Source: Cymodocea nodosa (Eukaryota > Streptophyta > Magnoliopsida > Alismatales > Cymodoceaceae). Taken from it: a DNA stretch of 64,000 nucleotides. Numbering within the stretch: position 1 is the first letter of the stretch; every line of letters begins with the position of its first letter. Under the pieces are notes generated by a model. That model searched no databases and was not told the DNA's origin. It worked only from the letters and a program-made list of their open reading frames with translations. Position numbers and translations under genes: made by a program. The stretch lies in NCBI GenBank assembly GCA_036874045.1, contig CM072340.1:449001-513000 (forward strand), read 5' to 3'. This document shows positions 49,200-59,533 of the stretch, in pieces.

Positions 49200-50260
49200 G
49201 TATAATAGGTAAGGATTATTTTGCAAAGTTAAAAGATAAATTAATAAACTTTACCTGTAAACCCAAAACTAGAGCAACTGATAAAAGAGATTTCGAGAGA
49301 TGAAGGAATAAATACAATCTAGCAGAAATGGATATAGTCTCAAAAGAAATGGAAAATGACCCAGCAATAAAATAAAAGATCTAATTTTCCTCTTCACTTT
49401 GTCAAACCATCTCCTAAGAGCAAATTATAAAATATAAGGATCAATGAGTGGTGTCAATGAGTGCAAACCATGTTGGCATAACTCATTTGACTTTGAGCCT
49501 TGAAATTACTTATGTCATGTTAAAAGCAAAAGGAGGTGATCTAAGCATAACTTATGACTTGACCATGTTTGATTATATCGGATCATACTTTTTAGCATCT
49601 CAATTCACAGGTTCAGTATATCGAATCTAGAAAGCAATATGCCATTTACACGAACGGTATATCAGAAACTCAATAGAGTCTTCTTCTTCTTCTTTTATCG
49701 TAATTTTGGCATACCAAACTTATGTTCGATGTATCGCATCTGAGAAATCAATATACCATCTTTGTAAAATAGTATATCGTTTAGCGTATAGTGGTTTTAC
49801 TGTATCAAATTTACAAAAAGTTTAATTATGTCGTATCAACCTGCATGCTCATACTACGTCATGCTAACACAACCTAACACACCCAGTTACGATATGAAAA
49901 ATTATGTCATATTAGTAGTCCATGACACTGTCAAACTAGGTTGGACTAAGTTGACATAATTGGACTGAGCCCAATTTACATCTATAGAATCAATTAAAGA
50001 AAATCAAGGACTAACCAACAACGCAAAATAAATACTCAAGGTAAAAGGATGATGCACAACTATAACATAATGGTAATCTTGTAAGTAATCAGGTAATTGA
50101 TTACTAATAGCCCTCCTCAAACTAGATACCGAAGTAGACAAATTTGTCTCTAAACTAGGAGAATGAAGTGTTTAGAAGAGCCTTATTAAAGATATGGTGG
50201 TAGAAGAGACATATTTAGTGATGATATTGCCCATATATAGTAACCTTTTCCCTAATAAAA
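49200..50260. other. Spacer with eroded repeat sequence
   Basis: No gene. A short (TTC)n run occurs at about 49679. Repeated cgNatataccat/tatcg phrases suggest decayed repeat. The tgattactaatagccctcctcaaactaga segment (50099-50128) resembles the LTR-proximal region of copia elements. Confidence 0.45.
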
Positions 50261-50700
50261 TGATAATCTTAAACTACGTCTTTGGTTCCGCTATGAAAAG
50301 TTGGATTCATAATCATTTGCAAAGCACTTAGATTATCACAAAATATTGTAAAAGGATGCTGAAAAATGTGAAGATCTTTGAACAAATGAGACAGCCAAGT
50401 TAATTCTACCACCAAAGATGCCACTGGAGGGTACTCCACGTCAACACTTGATCTGAGAAATATAGGTTGTTTCTTTATATTTAGCCCAAGATATAGAATT
50501 TTGCCCAACATAATCACACAAACCTAATGTTCACTGCTTGGTTACAGTACAACTAGCCTAGTCTTAATCTACATAACTAGTAACATTTGAATCAACATGA
50601 CGAGAGAAAGACAAGAGAGGGAGGAGGTGAGAGAAGTAGAGAAAGCACCGTCATACCCTAGCAAGGGCATGGAAGCGATAATATATATATGGGAAAATTA
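50261..50700 (-). mobile_element. Ty1/copia RNase H fragment upstream of copy D
   Basis: On the minus strand a copia RNase H segment is readable around 50269-50517: KKQPIFLRSSVDVEYPPVAS, then TWLSHLFKDLHIF and FCDNLSALQMIMNPTFHS. It is not colinear with the integrase fragment at 48.6 kb (order reversed for a single minus-strand element), so it is a separate or rearranged copy. Confidence 0.75.
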
Positions 50701-50809
50701 CAATAAAGGCCCTCACAAATACAAGTAAAAGACAAGGAAATAGTAAAGGTTAAAAAACGATATTTTCACAAAGAGTGTAAATCAAACCCAATTTGGTTCC
50801 AGCCCTGAT

Positions 50810-50817
50810 TATAAATA
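50810..50817 (+). promoter_or_regulatory. TATA box of array copy D
   Basis: TATAAATA in cctgattataaatacaggaa, 645 bases before the ATG of copy D, in the same module as B, C, X and H. The copia fragment ends only about 100 bases upstream. Confidence 0.65.
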
Positions 50818-50927
50818 CAGGAATCCAATACTCTCCTTCTATGGTTTGAGCAGTCATACAAATCAATATATATGACATGAAGTAACAAGTTGAATCAAAT
50901 CAAGTATGCTGGTTCACCCTACCCAAC

Positions 50928-51002
50928 ATGAAGAAGAAGATAATGAATTACACCTACACAGAGATTGACAGTCGATCTTTCTTTCTCATTGCATGGTGGT
51001 GA
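50928..51002 (+). CDS. Conserved leader ORF (uORF) of copy D
   Basis: 24 codons starting MKKKIMNYTYTEID and ending TGA at 51000. Same position relative to TATA and main ATG as the frames in C, X and H. Confidence 0.45.
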   Translation: MKKKIMNYTYTEIDSRSFFLIAWW

Positions 51003-51454
51003 CTCAAGATGTCTTAATATATATTCAGATAATGTAAAAGCACTAGGTGTGATTATAAAATCATCTGTAAGTTTTGCACAACTCTGGTATGATGAATAAA
51101 GATGGCATGAAGAAAATAAGTGTTTGATCTTAACAAAGACTTTCATGTAAATCTATTCTAAATTTTTATGTTGGAAGGTTAGGACGTTACTATCTCTCCA
51201 TTAATTCCTAATAATAAAAAATATAAATGCAGTAGACAAAAAATGAAAAAATAAATCCTCTAGGCACATCTCGATGATCTCATGCAAAGAAAATCATTGA
51301 CTTTCTGAGGGTTCAATGATCATTCTTCCACGACTCATATGCACTTGTTGATCGATCATCCTTCTTGGAGTTCGATCGATCAGATGAGTTGGTTGATATT
51401 GAATTGGTTGTGATCGATCGTCTTATCTCATTTCTTTCAGTCCAATAGCTAGCC

Positions 51455-51865
51455 ATGGACACCGAAGCATGCCTCCTCTACATCTTCGCCATCATATTGT
51501 TAGTCTTCTTCAATATCGTCTACGCCAATATTTTCAATGGCACCTGCCATGAGGTAGAGGCCACACGGGAGGCATCGAGGAGAAACATCGAGAACAATAT
51601 TGGAATGGTGATGAACGTGGTGCAGTCATTCAAGTATGTCGCACCTCGACATCGGGGAGACAAGGAAGCCCTGGAGTCATCAGCGATGCTAGAGTGTGTC
51701 ATTTGCCTTGGCAAGGTGGTGGACGAAGAGGTAGTCAAGGTGTTGCCTAACTGCATGCACATGTTCCATGTCGATTGCATCAACATGTGGCTTTGCTCTC
51801 ACCAGATTTGCCTAATGTGCCGCTCTCTTGTGGCACCATCATTGGTCATCTCAGTGGCCTCGTGA
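51455..51865 (+). CDS. RING-H2 finger protein, ATL-like, diverged (array copy D)
   Basis: 136 aa, open. Membrane segment at about residues 6-27. Zn ligands retained: Cys81, Cys84, Cys100, His102, His105, Cys108, Cys119 and Cys122. Substitutions hit otherwise fixed positions: Asp-to-Asn in CINMW, Pro-to-Leu after Cys119 (CLMC instead of CPVC), and Pro-to-Leu after the domain (RSL). Most are single C-to-T or G-to-A changes. The linker carries NIENNIGMVMNVVQ, shared only with E, so D and E are sister copies. The Pro of the CPxC turn supports E2 contact in RING ligases, so activity may be reduced. It may be an early pseudogene or a relaxed copy. Confidence 0.78.
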   Translation: MDTEACLLYIFAIILLVFFNIVYANIFNGTCHEVEATREASRRNIENNIGMVMNVVQSFKYVAPRHRGDKEALESSAMLECVICLGKVVDEEVVKVLPNCMHMFHVDCINMWLCSHQICLMCRSLVAPSLVISVAS

Positions 51866-51879
51866 GTCATCATTGGTTT

Positions 51880-52660
51880 TCTTTTTCTTTTCTTCTTCTT
51901 CTAGGGCTAAGAGAATCATAGTTGCCATGTGTATAAGCTCACCAAATTAGTATATTCTTTGCTCTGGCTATGTTTGGTAAATTACATACGACATTTGACT
52001 TTGATATGTTTTCATCAGTAAAAAAAAATGACGAGGAATATGAATAGGAAGATATTAGTAGACACCAAGATTTAATTGAACAAGAATATGAATCTACTAA
52101 GAATATGAACTCATTTCAGCTAGCTTTAGCAAATCAAATCCATCTACTTTAGCTTGTATATATAGTTTTTCCCTTTTTAGGAGAAACTTTTGGTCTGTGA
52201 CCCTCCATATCCACCCATGCATGTAATAACAATGTGGTTTGCACTTCATCGTCATTTGATTTTTGATATTAAAATCGATTCTAAGTTAAATTCAAACTAT
52301 ACAAATGGAAAAACTAATTTCTGATCAAATACCTAATGCAAAATCACCTACTTTGAATTGGACATTTTTTTTCATTTATGTTATGCATATTATATCATTT
52401 TTCAACTCAGCCAAAGACTTTATACTTTTCTAATCTAGCTTGGGGTTGGTGATGTGGGCATTTAGGTGAAGCATTAGGTTTATTCTTAGGGTGACCTACA
52501 GGAGGGCAAACCTATTTTAATCATTATTAAATAGGACTAATTGGTCTAGTTCATGCTGATTTTCTTCTAATATTATAACAATTGAAGGCATTATTAACAT
52601 ATTTAAACATAAGTGTGTAAGTATATATACTATTGCAAATATGAAACCCAATTGGGTTTC
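51880..52660. other. Spacer D-X
   Basis: D 3' module (TTC tract, then gctaagagaatcatagttgcc) followed by AT-rich sequence. A near-duplicate of this spacer follows copy E (54010-54520), e.g. the ttttggtctgtgacc-tccat phrase at 52189 and 54297. No gene. Confidence 0.6.
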
Positions 52661-52669
52661 ACCCTTGAA

Positions 52670-52677
52670 TATAAATA
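52670..52677 (+). promoter_or_regulatory. TATA box of remnant unit X
   Basis: TATAAATA in cttgaatataaatataggga, 545 bases before the X start codon and the only complete TATA module upstream of copy E. Confidence 0.6.
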
Positions 52678-52743
52678 TAGGGAATCCAAGACTCTTTTTT
52701 CCTTTCTATAGTCTGAGCAATCATAAAATTCAAACTAATTGAC

Positions 52744-52848
52744 ATGAAGAAGAAGATCATGAATTACACCAACATATATAGAGATTGGTTGTGGGTCTTT
52801 GTTCATGTGTCTAGCTCAATTGATCTTTCTTTCTCATTTAATATTTAG
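52744..52848 (+). CDS. Conserved leader ORF (uORF) of unit X
   Basis: 34 codons starting MKKKIMNYTNIYRDWLW and ending TAG at 52846. Near-identical through 27 codons to the H leader ORF, apart from a few substitutions. Confidence 0.45.
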   Translation: MKKKIMNYTNIYRDWLWVFVHVSSSIDLSFSFNI

Positions 52849-53214
52849 ATAATGTAAAAGCCCTCGATACGATTATAAAAACATCTGTAAGGTTTGCACA
52901 ACTCTAATATAATGAATCAAGATGGCATAGAGGAAATATGTGTTCTTAATAGAGACGTTCATGTAAAACTATTCTAACTTTTGACAAAAAGTTAGAACGT
53001 TACCATCGATCTATCCATCTTTAATAATAAAAAATATAAATGTAGTAAACAAAGAAATAAAAAATTCTCTGGTGACATCCCTGTGATCTCATGCAAGAAA
53101 GATTGTTGACTTTCAGAGGGTTCAGGACTTAGGTGTTTTCCCAAGATCGATCGAACAGATGAATTGGTTGTGATCGATCGTCTCATCTCATCTCTCATTG
53201 TCCAAAAGCCAGCC

Positions 53215-53319
53215 ATGGACAAAGGACACATCATCATCATACCAAGACTTTCATGTAAATCTATTCTAAATTTTTATGATGGAAGGTTAGGATGTTACTA
53301 TCTATCCATTAATTCCTAA
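53215..53319 (+). pseudogene. 5' remnant of an array copy (unit X) fused to the upstream region of E
   Basis: The unit has full promoter module, leader and an ATG in the normal context (ccagccATGGAC). After about nine codons (MDKGHIII, resembling MDKDYFVII of H) the sequence switches at about 53240 to the internal upstream region of another unit (accaagactttcatgtaaat, equal to 51135 ff. of D). The rest of the RING gene is gone. The frame runs on as a 34-codon ORF to TAA at 53317. A deletion or unequal crossover between two units explains it. Confidence 0.75.
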
Positions 53320-53567
53320 TAATAGAAAATATAAATGCATTAGTCAAAAAATGAAAAAATAAATCCTCTAGGTACATCTCGATGATCTCATGCAAAGAAA
53401 ATCATTGACTTTCCGAGGGTCTGATAATCTTTCTTCCACGACTCATATGTACTTGTTGATCGATCATTCTTCTTGAAGATCGATCGATCAGATGAGTTGG
53501 TTGATGTTGAATTGGTTGGGATTGATCAAATCATCTTATCTCATTTCTTGTAGTCCAATAGCTAGCC

Positions 53568-53981
53568 ATGGACGCCGTAGTATACCTCTTCTATATCTTC
53601 ATCATCTTATTCTTAGTCTTCTACTATATCTGCCGCACAGATTTTTGTTGTGAGGCCGACCGCCTTGAGGCAGAGCTCGCACGGGAGGCATCAATGAGCA
53701 ACACTGAGAACAATATTGGAATGGTGATGAACGTGGTGCAGCCATTCAAGTATGTCTCACCTCGACATCAGGGAGACGAGGAAGCGTCAGAGTCGTCGAT
53801 GGCACCGGATTGTGTCATCTGCCTTGGCAAGGTGGTGGATGGGGAGGATGCCAAGGTACTGCCCAACTGCATGCACATGTTCCATGTCGATTGCATCGAC
53901 ATGTGGCTCTACTCTCACCAGATTTGCCCGGTGTGCCGCTCTGTTGTGGTGTCGTCGTTGGTCGTCCCAATGGCCTTGTAA
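53568..53981 (+). CDS. RING-H2 finger protein, ATL-like (array copy E)
   Basis: 137 aa, open. Membrane segment at about residues 5-22, rich in Ile, Leu, Phe and Tyr. RING-H2 ligands are Cys82, Cys85, Cys101, His103, His106, Cys109, Cys120 and Cys123; CPVC is kept. Sister to D by the shared NTENNIGMVMNVVQ-type linker. Its own upstream sequence starts only at about 53241, so it lacks its own TATA and leader ORF. Transcription, if any, would have to start at the X promoter 900 bases upstream, and the mRNA would carry the X leader ORF and the X start codon ahead of E. Coding sequence intact, so function is possible but expression is doubtful. Confidence 0.83.
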   Translation: MDAVVYLFYIFIILFLVFYYICRTDFCCEADRLEAELAREASMSNTENNIGMVMNVVQPFKYVSPRHQGDEEASESSMAPDCVICLGKVVDGEDAKVLPNCMHMFHVDCIDMWLYSHQICPVCRSVVVSSLVVPMAL

Positions 53982-54625
53982 GTCATCATTGGTCTTCTTC
54001 TTCTTCTTCTAGGGCTAAGAGAATCATAGTTGCCATGTGTATAAGGTAACCAAATCAATGTATTCTTTGTTTTGGCCATGTTTGGCAAATTACATAAGGC
54101 ATTTGACTTTGATATGTTTTCATCAATTAAAAAAAATGATGAGGAATATGAATAGAAACATGTTAGTAGACACTAAGATTTAGTTAAGTAGGGATATGAA
54201 TCCATTAAGAATATGAACTCGTTTCAGCTAACTTTAGTAAATCAAATCCATCTGCTTTAGCTTGTATATATAGTTTTTCCCTTTTGAGGAGAAACTTTTG
54301 GTCTGTGACCTTCCATATCCATCCATGCATGTAACAACATTATGGTTTGAGCTTCATCGTCATTTGATTTCTGATATTAAAATTGATTCTAAGTTAAGTT
54401 CAACCTATACAAAGGGAAAAACTAATTTTTGATTAAATACCTAATGCAGAATCACCTACTTGGAACTAGGTGCTTTTTTTCATTAATGTTATGCATATTA
54501 TATCATTTTCCAATTCAGTCAAAGACTTGGGTTCAAGACTTGGGTGTTTTCCCAAGATCGATCGATCAGATGAATTGGTTGTGATCGATCGTCTCATCTC
54601 ATCTCTTGTAGTCCAATAGCCAGCC

Positions 54626-54878
54626 ATGCTCTTCGAATCATGCCTCTTCTTTTTCTTAAACATCATATTCATTGTCGTTTTCGCCTTCGTCTGTGCCAAG
54701 TGCATCAATGCCCACAAACGCTGACGTGAGAGGCTGCGTGAGGCAGATCTCACATGGGAGGCATCGACGAGCAACACCTAGAACATTGCAAATGGTGATG
54801 AACACTGTGCAGTCGTTCAAGTACATTGAACCTCGACATTAGGGAGACGAGGAGGTGCAGGAGCGTGTCATTTGCCTC
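54626..54878 (+). pseudogene. Truncated RING-H2 pseudogene (array copy F)
   Basis: Starts ATG 54626 in the conserved cagccATG context. The membrane segment (FLNIIFIVVFAFVCAK) is readable, then TGA at 54722, TAG at 54779, a +1 base shift in the aacattgcaaatgg stretch and another TAG at 54840. Similarity stops at GTCATTTGCCTC, the first two RING cysteines, near 54878, and copia-associated sequence follows. The upstream module is shortened: the region before cttgggtgttttcccaagatc is missing. A matching array 3' tail reappears at 58725, so the copy was split by retrotransposon insertion and deletion. Confidence 0.85.
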
Positions 54879-54899
54879 TTTCTTAGCATTGCTTCTTCC

Positions 54900-55242
54900 C
54901 ATGCTCATCTCACCTTCTCTTACTCCTCTTCTATTTAGTCAACATGGTATCTTGCTTGGTTAAAAAGGAATACCATCAAATTAAACAAGGTCATGTTTTT
55001 TATCTCACCCATAGCCTTTCATCTCTATTATGCAATAATTAGACCACTTCTTGTGGAAGATAAAAGAGGTAGCCAGCTAACACAAAGCTTGCATTCATTG
55101 AACAGAGGTTACACAAATATTTATAGCTTTAGGCAATGCAATAGATACAACAAACCAACTTACAGACTTTAACAATCGTGTAACAACCACACAACATGAC
55201 AGGATGTAATAACCATATACAAACAAACAAGGTTCCTCAACA
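54900..55242 (-). mobile_element. Copia LTR (minus orientation) after F
   Basis: Read on the minus strand, a purine tract (gaagggggca) is followed at 55242 by TGTTGAGGAACC, the LTR start. A TATA-like tataaatatttg (near 55121) and a plausible end in attattgca near 55030 follow. This is the 3' LTR of the pol fragment at 55250-56110. Sequence from about 54900 to 55030 is its flank or further repeat. Confidence 0.6.
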
Positions 55243-55249
55243 TGCCCCC

Positions 55250-56115
55250 TTCAAGTGAGACAGTGTAGGTCGAAGTCGAAGCTTGTAGAGAAACCACTGA
55301 AGCCAAGGAATAGTGACAGGCTTTGTGAAGCAATTAGCAACCTAGAAGGAAGATAGAAGGTGAAGGATGCAAAGAGCCCCACACACACACAATTAGCTCA
55401 TGAATATAGTAATAATCAATTTCCATATGACAAGAGTGTGTGTGTGTGTGAAAGATGGGACTGTGAGCTAGCAGAAGAGTAGAGCAATTATCACTATAGA
55501 CATTTGGAGTCTGAGGAATGAATTGATTTAATTCACATAGGAGATATTGGATCCATCATAATTTAATGGTAACATCGGCATGGGTGCAGTATTTGGCCTT
55601 AATGCTAGATCAAGAAACAACGGCTTGCTTCTTGGAGATCCAAGAGATAGGGTGATTGTTGATGTAGATGCAGCCACTCGTGAGGGAACATCGATTAGGA
55701 TCATTGCCACCCTAATTATCATCATAGTAGGCCTTTATAGGAATTGTGCTTGAGGTAGAGTAGTTGAAGAACAAACCATGAGTCCAAGTACCTTTGAGAT
55801 ACTATAAGATGCACTTTATTTATTGAAGATGAAGAGTAGTGGGTTGTTGCATGTGTTGAGCAACATTATTGACGACAAACACAATATCAAAATGTGTTAA
55901 TGTGAGATAAAAAAAGCCACCAACTAGGCTGTGAAATTCCTTTGGATCAAGTAGAGGGGTGGAATTAGAAGAAGTATCTCAAGAAGGAATGATAGGAGTT
56001 GAAAGAGGCTTACAAAGATGCATGTTGAATCAATGAAGAAGAATAGTGGTGTAGTAGGATTGAGTGAGGTGTAGGTTAGCAAAGATTCTTGTGATGTTAC
56101 TGTTAACAAAGCAAA
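55250..56115 (-). mobile_element. Ty1/copia remnant: reverse transcriptase C-terminus and RNase H
   Basis: On the minus strand copia pol is readable from about 56110 down to 55260. The RT end includes DPKEFHSLVGGFFYLT and NNVAQHMQQPTTLHL, then ILWYLKGTWTHGLFF. RNase H follows with HPISWISKKQAVVSRSSIKA and IFHTH...HMEIDYYYIHELI, then the end (FTKPVTIPWLQWF). Frameshifts and stops occur, including an expanded (CA/TG) tract inside the RNase H region (55380-55391, 55436-55451). Dead. Confidence 0.82.
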
Positions 56116-56119
56116 TCAA

Positions 56120-57050
56120 GATTTGACTCGATGCTTAAGATTGTTGTCTTTAAGAGGAGTTCCAATAGAGTCTATTTGAGAATAAATTAGGAAAACCTTA
56201 ATACTATGCATGAAGATGCACACAAGTAATATCTATATCTTAAGTGGATAAAGTTAATTGGCTTAAGCAAAGAGTCTAGATAAGCTTTTCAATTACGTAT
56301 GAGGAGGTGTTAGGCATCTAATGCACCTAACCTAGGGTTAATCTCTTGAATGCCTAAATAAATATTAAATATGTTGGATAGGAGTACATTTATATGTACA
56401 ACATGTGAATAAAAGATGAAACTTCAGAGCTCAAAAGAGAATAGGCCAAGCAATTTACATGAAAATAACTAAAAACCTAAAAAATAGTCGTGTATAGTAT
56501 CTCTTATTTATGTGTGAAATAGAGATAGACCTTAAATAAGTTTAAATTAAATGACTTAGTTCTAATCAAAGTACAACACAAATATACCCTAGCACTAAGC
56601 ATATGGATTATGTAAAATGACGCATGGATTTTGTGGAAACAAAAAAGGTTTTACTAGTTGTGATGTATGACTCACCTAACTTACTTTTTCTCTACTTGAT
56701 TTAGATCAAGGAACAACATGCATGATGTAAAATGTAATGTATAGACTGTGATTAATACATGAAAATTAAAAAATCATAATTAAATTCAATAGCTAATCAA
56801 TCATATTTCATGAGAAAAATATGAAATTAAAATTTTATGTAATGCAAATTTGAATAAAAATTACATCATTAAATCCCTATAAAACAAAAGACAAAGACCT
56901 AACTAAAATTTCTGTAAACATTATATATATAAACTACTGTGATTACTTATAAACTACTGTGGTTTACTTAAATTTCTGTAAAAAGACATGCATAAAATTA
57001 TGGATATATGCATATATGAGATAGGGTGTGAAAAGAAAAGTTACATTCCA
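56120..57050. other. Spacer, probably eroded transposon sequence
   Basis: AT-rich with no recognisable domain. A 19-base phrase ataaactactgtgRttact repeats at about 56929 and 56948. Confidence 0.45.
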
Positions 57051-57079
57051 AAGTAAGATGGTATCATTACCCAAATATT

Positions 57080-57475
57080 TTGAACCGAATGTTTCATATA
57101 TGAATGCTTTTATGAGTGTGCTTACAACTAGAACTACTTCTGTGAGTATATTTCAAAATTGGAACTGCACTCTTCGTGAGAGTGTTTTAATACTAAAATC
57201 GCTTCCTCTATGAACGTGCTTCAAAACCAAGCCACTCCCTTGCTCCCTTCGTTAAGTGTGCTGGAACTACTCTTTCCATGAGCATTTTTCAAAATCAGAG
57301 TCGCTCTCTCTACAAGAGTGTTTCAATAGCAAAGCTGCTCCCTCCATGAACACATTTCAAAATTGAGTTGCTGAGCATGTCTCAAATTTAGTTGCTCCTT
57401 TTATGAGCTTGTTATTTGCTCCCTTCATGAGCCTGTTATTTACTCCCTTCGTGAGCATGTTTCGAATGTTATACT
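57080..57475. repeat. Degenerate minisatellite, about 45-50 bp period
   Basis: Repeats of a phrase like gctccctYcatgagcRtgtttcaaaa recur eight to ten times (e.g. 57190, 57265, 57335, 57415-57460), with variable internal lengths and interspersed gaactac/aaatcgct segments. No long open frame is kept in all units. Confidence 0.65.
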
Positions 57476-58289
57476 TCACTATATGAGCTTAAATTCTTAT
57501 GTACCAACATTTTTATTAATGCGGTCATGCATGTTCTTGTGTTGATTCTTTTCTTTTATTACGTATGGTAATTATATATGAGGTTTTTCATGGTAATTAA
57601 TTAACTTTCATTAGAAGTGGTTTGAGAGATTTCCAAAAATAAACAAATTTATTAAAGTGTGAAAAATCCCGCGTAATGATGTAAACAATCTGTAAATTAC
57701 ACAAAGTCCTCCATGGACTTAAGCAATTTCCAAGAACGTGGTAACATTATCTTCAATGGTATCTTTTCCATCATGATTGGACCCATCCCTCTTTGTCTGA
57801 TCTTCTCCTTCTAACAATATATATGCATTTTGGTATATGTCCACAACTTCATGGTTACATGTCCCAATAATGCTCAAGTTTCTCTATTGATCTACCTTTA
57901 ACTACCAAAACCTCAAATCACTCTCCCTTTTGGTCATCCACATTTCTGAAACGTCCAACTGGTCTTCAACTTTCATAAGAAAGATATGCCTATGACTTAG
58001 TTATCACCTCAATATGGAAAATTGCTAAACATGTTCTACACCATTAGCTTCATCCTAATACTGCATTTGTTTCAACTTTAAAGTGTAACAGTTCTAGTCA
58101 AGTATGACATTGTAGCCGTGATTAGCTTTTGGCAACTTCAGCAAAAAAAAGAAGCAGAAATTCAAGAGTGGTGTTTATTTGTTGGAAGAGTAGTATATGT
58201 AGATTTCCAAACTTGTCATTTAATTATTTTTTAAGAAAATAAGTAATGTTAATGTTATCAATATGCTCCATTTTATCCGAGACTTGCTC

Positions 58290-58730
58290 CTTCTTCAATC
58301 TACTCACGTCGACTATGTTCCATCTGCAACATAGATAGTCGACGTCTTCACAAAGAACTTCCTGTGGGATCAATTCGACAATTTATGATCCAAGCTACTT
58401 TCATTCACCTTGACCATAGCTTGGTAGGGAGTGTGAAGATACACCCTATTGAAACCACCATCTGTGATCAATTTCTTTTGTCATAAGTCGCTATTGGAAA
58501 TAACTGCTATCGCTTGTCACCTGAGGGAGATCTTGAATCGCACGTATACTGCACACTTAACACAGTGGAATAATGATTTCCTAAATACCATTTATACAAA
58601 TGTCGGATGCCTTGGTTGTGACAAGGCATTTTCTTCTATTCATTGTGCCACCCTCTTAATTTCTTAGGGTTTTTTCTGCCTTCGCTCTTCTCGCCTTCTT
58701 TTCCTTCTCCGCCGTTTATTCACAAATGCT
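58290..58730 (+). mobile_element. Ty1/copia C-terminus and LTR fragment
   Basis: On + the RNase H tail is readable: DYVPSAT then VDVFTKNFLWDQFDNL and SKLLSFTLTIAW (58310-58425), with two stop codons. A purine tract gtagggagtg follows, then LTR-like sequence ending near 58725. Directly after, an array 3' module (gctagtagataccaagattt) begins. Opposite orientation to the 55 kb copia, so a second element. Confidence 0.7.
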
Positions 58731-58830
58731 AGTAGATACCAAGATTTAATTAAATAAATGGGAGCATGAATCCACTAAGAATGTGTACTCATTTCAACTA
58801 GCTAGAGTTAATTAATAACTGAACGATATG
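58725..58830 (+). pseudogene. 3' tail of a split array unit (probably F)
   Basis: Matches the 3' flank of A, D, E and G: tagtagataccaagatttaa, then gaatccactaagaatg and actcatttcaactagctagag. The unit's coding part is absent. Position suggests it is the displaced tail of F, 3.8 kb away. Confidence 0.6.
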
Positions 58831-59533
58831 AATAAATCTATATATACATAGAATTAAAAATAAAAAGAAAATTTCTATAAAATTACTATTCACTCAAATT
58901 ATACTTTATAAATTAGATTATTATGCTGTAAAATATGATTATATGCAAAAAAATAGTGTAGATAAGATGTATACATTTAGACAGATAAGCGTTAATATTA
59001 TAAGGAATAAGTTAAAAAATAATTTTATTAAGAAGTAATAAATATGGCAATTGACATGAAGTGGAGAGGTTAGTGATGAGATTGCCATACAAGGAACCAA
59101 AACCCACTTTGATCTCAGCGTTTTTTCTGCAAGGTATAGTGAGAGGTTTACAAAACTCTGGTTTGATAGATAAAGATGGCATGAAGGAAATTAATAAGTG
59201 TTCCAGCCGAGACGTTCGTGTAAATTTATTCCTCAACATTTGATAGAAAGTTAGGACATTACCATCTATCCATTCCTAATAATAAAAATAAAAATGCAGT
59301 AAACAAAAAATGAAAAAAAAAAACCCTCTAACTAGCCACATTGTGGAGTTCTCATGCAAGGAAACTTGTTGACTTTGGAAGGGTTCGATCGATCTTTAAT
59401 TTCCTCCACAACTCATATGTGCTTAATTGTTGATGAGATCGATCAATCAGAAGAGTTGGTGATTGATGTAAAATTGGCTGTGATCCGTCGTGTTTTATCT
59501 CATCTCTTGTAGTACTCCAATATATAACTACCG

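Noticed and set aside
48560-50700. One single minus-strand copia element spanning both pol fragments
   Set aside because: Integrase lies at lower coordinates than RNase H on the minus strand, the wrong order for one intact element, so they are listed separately.
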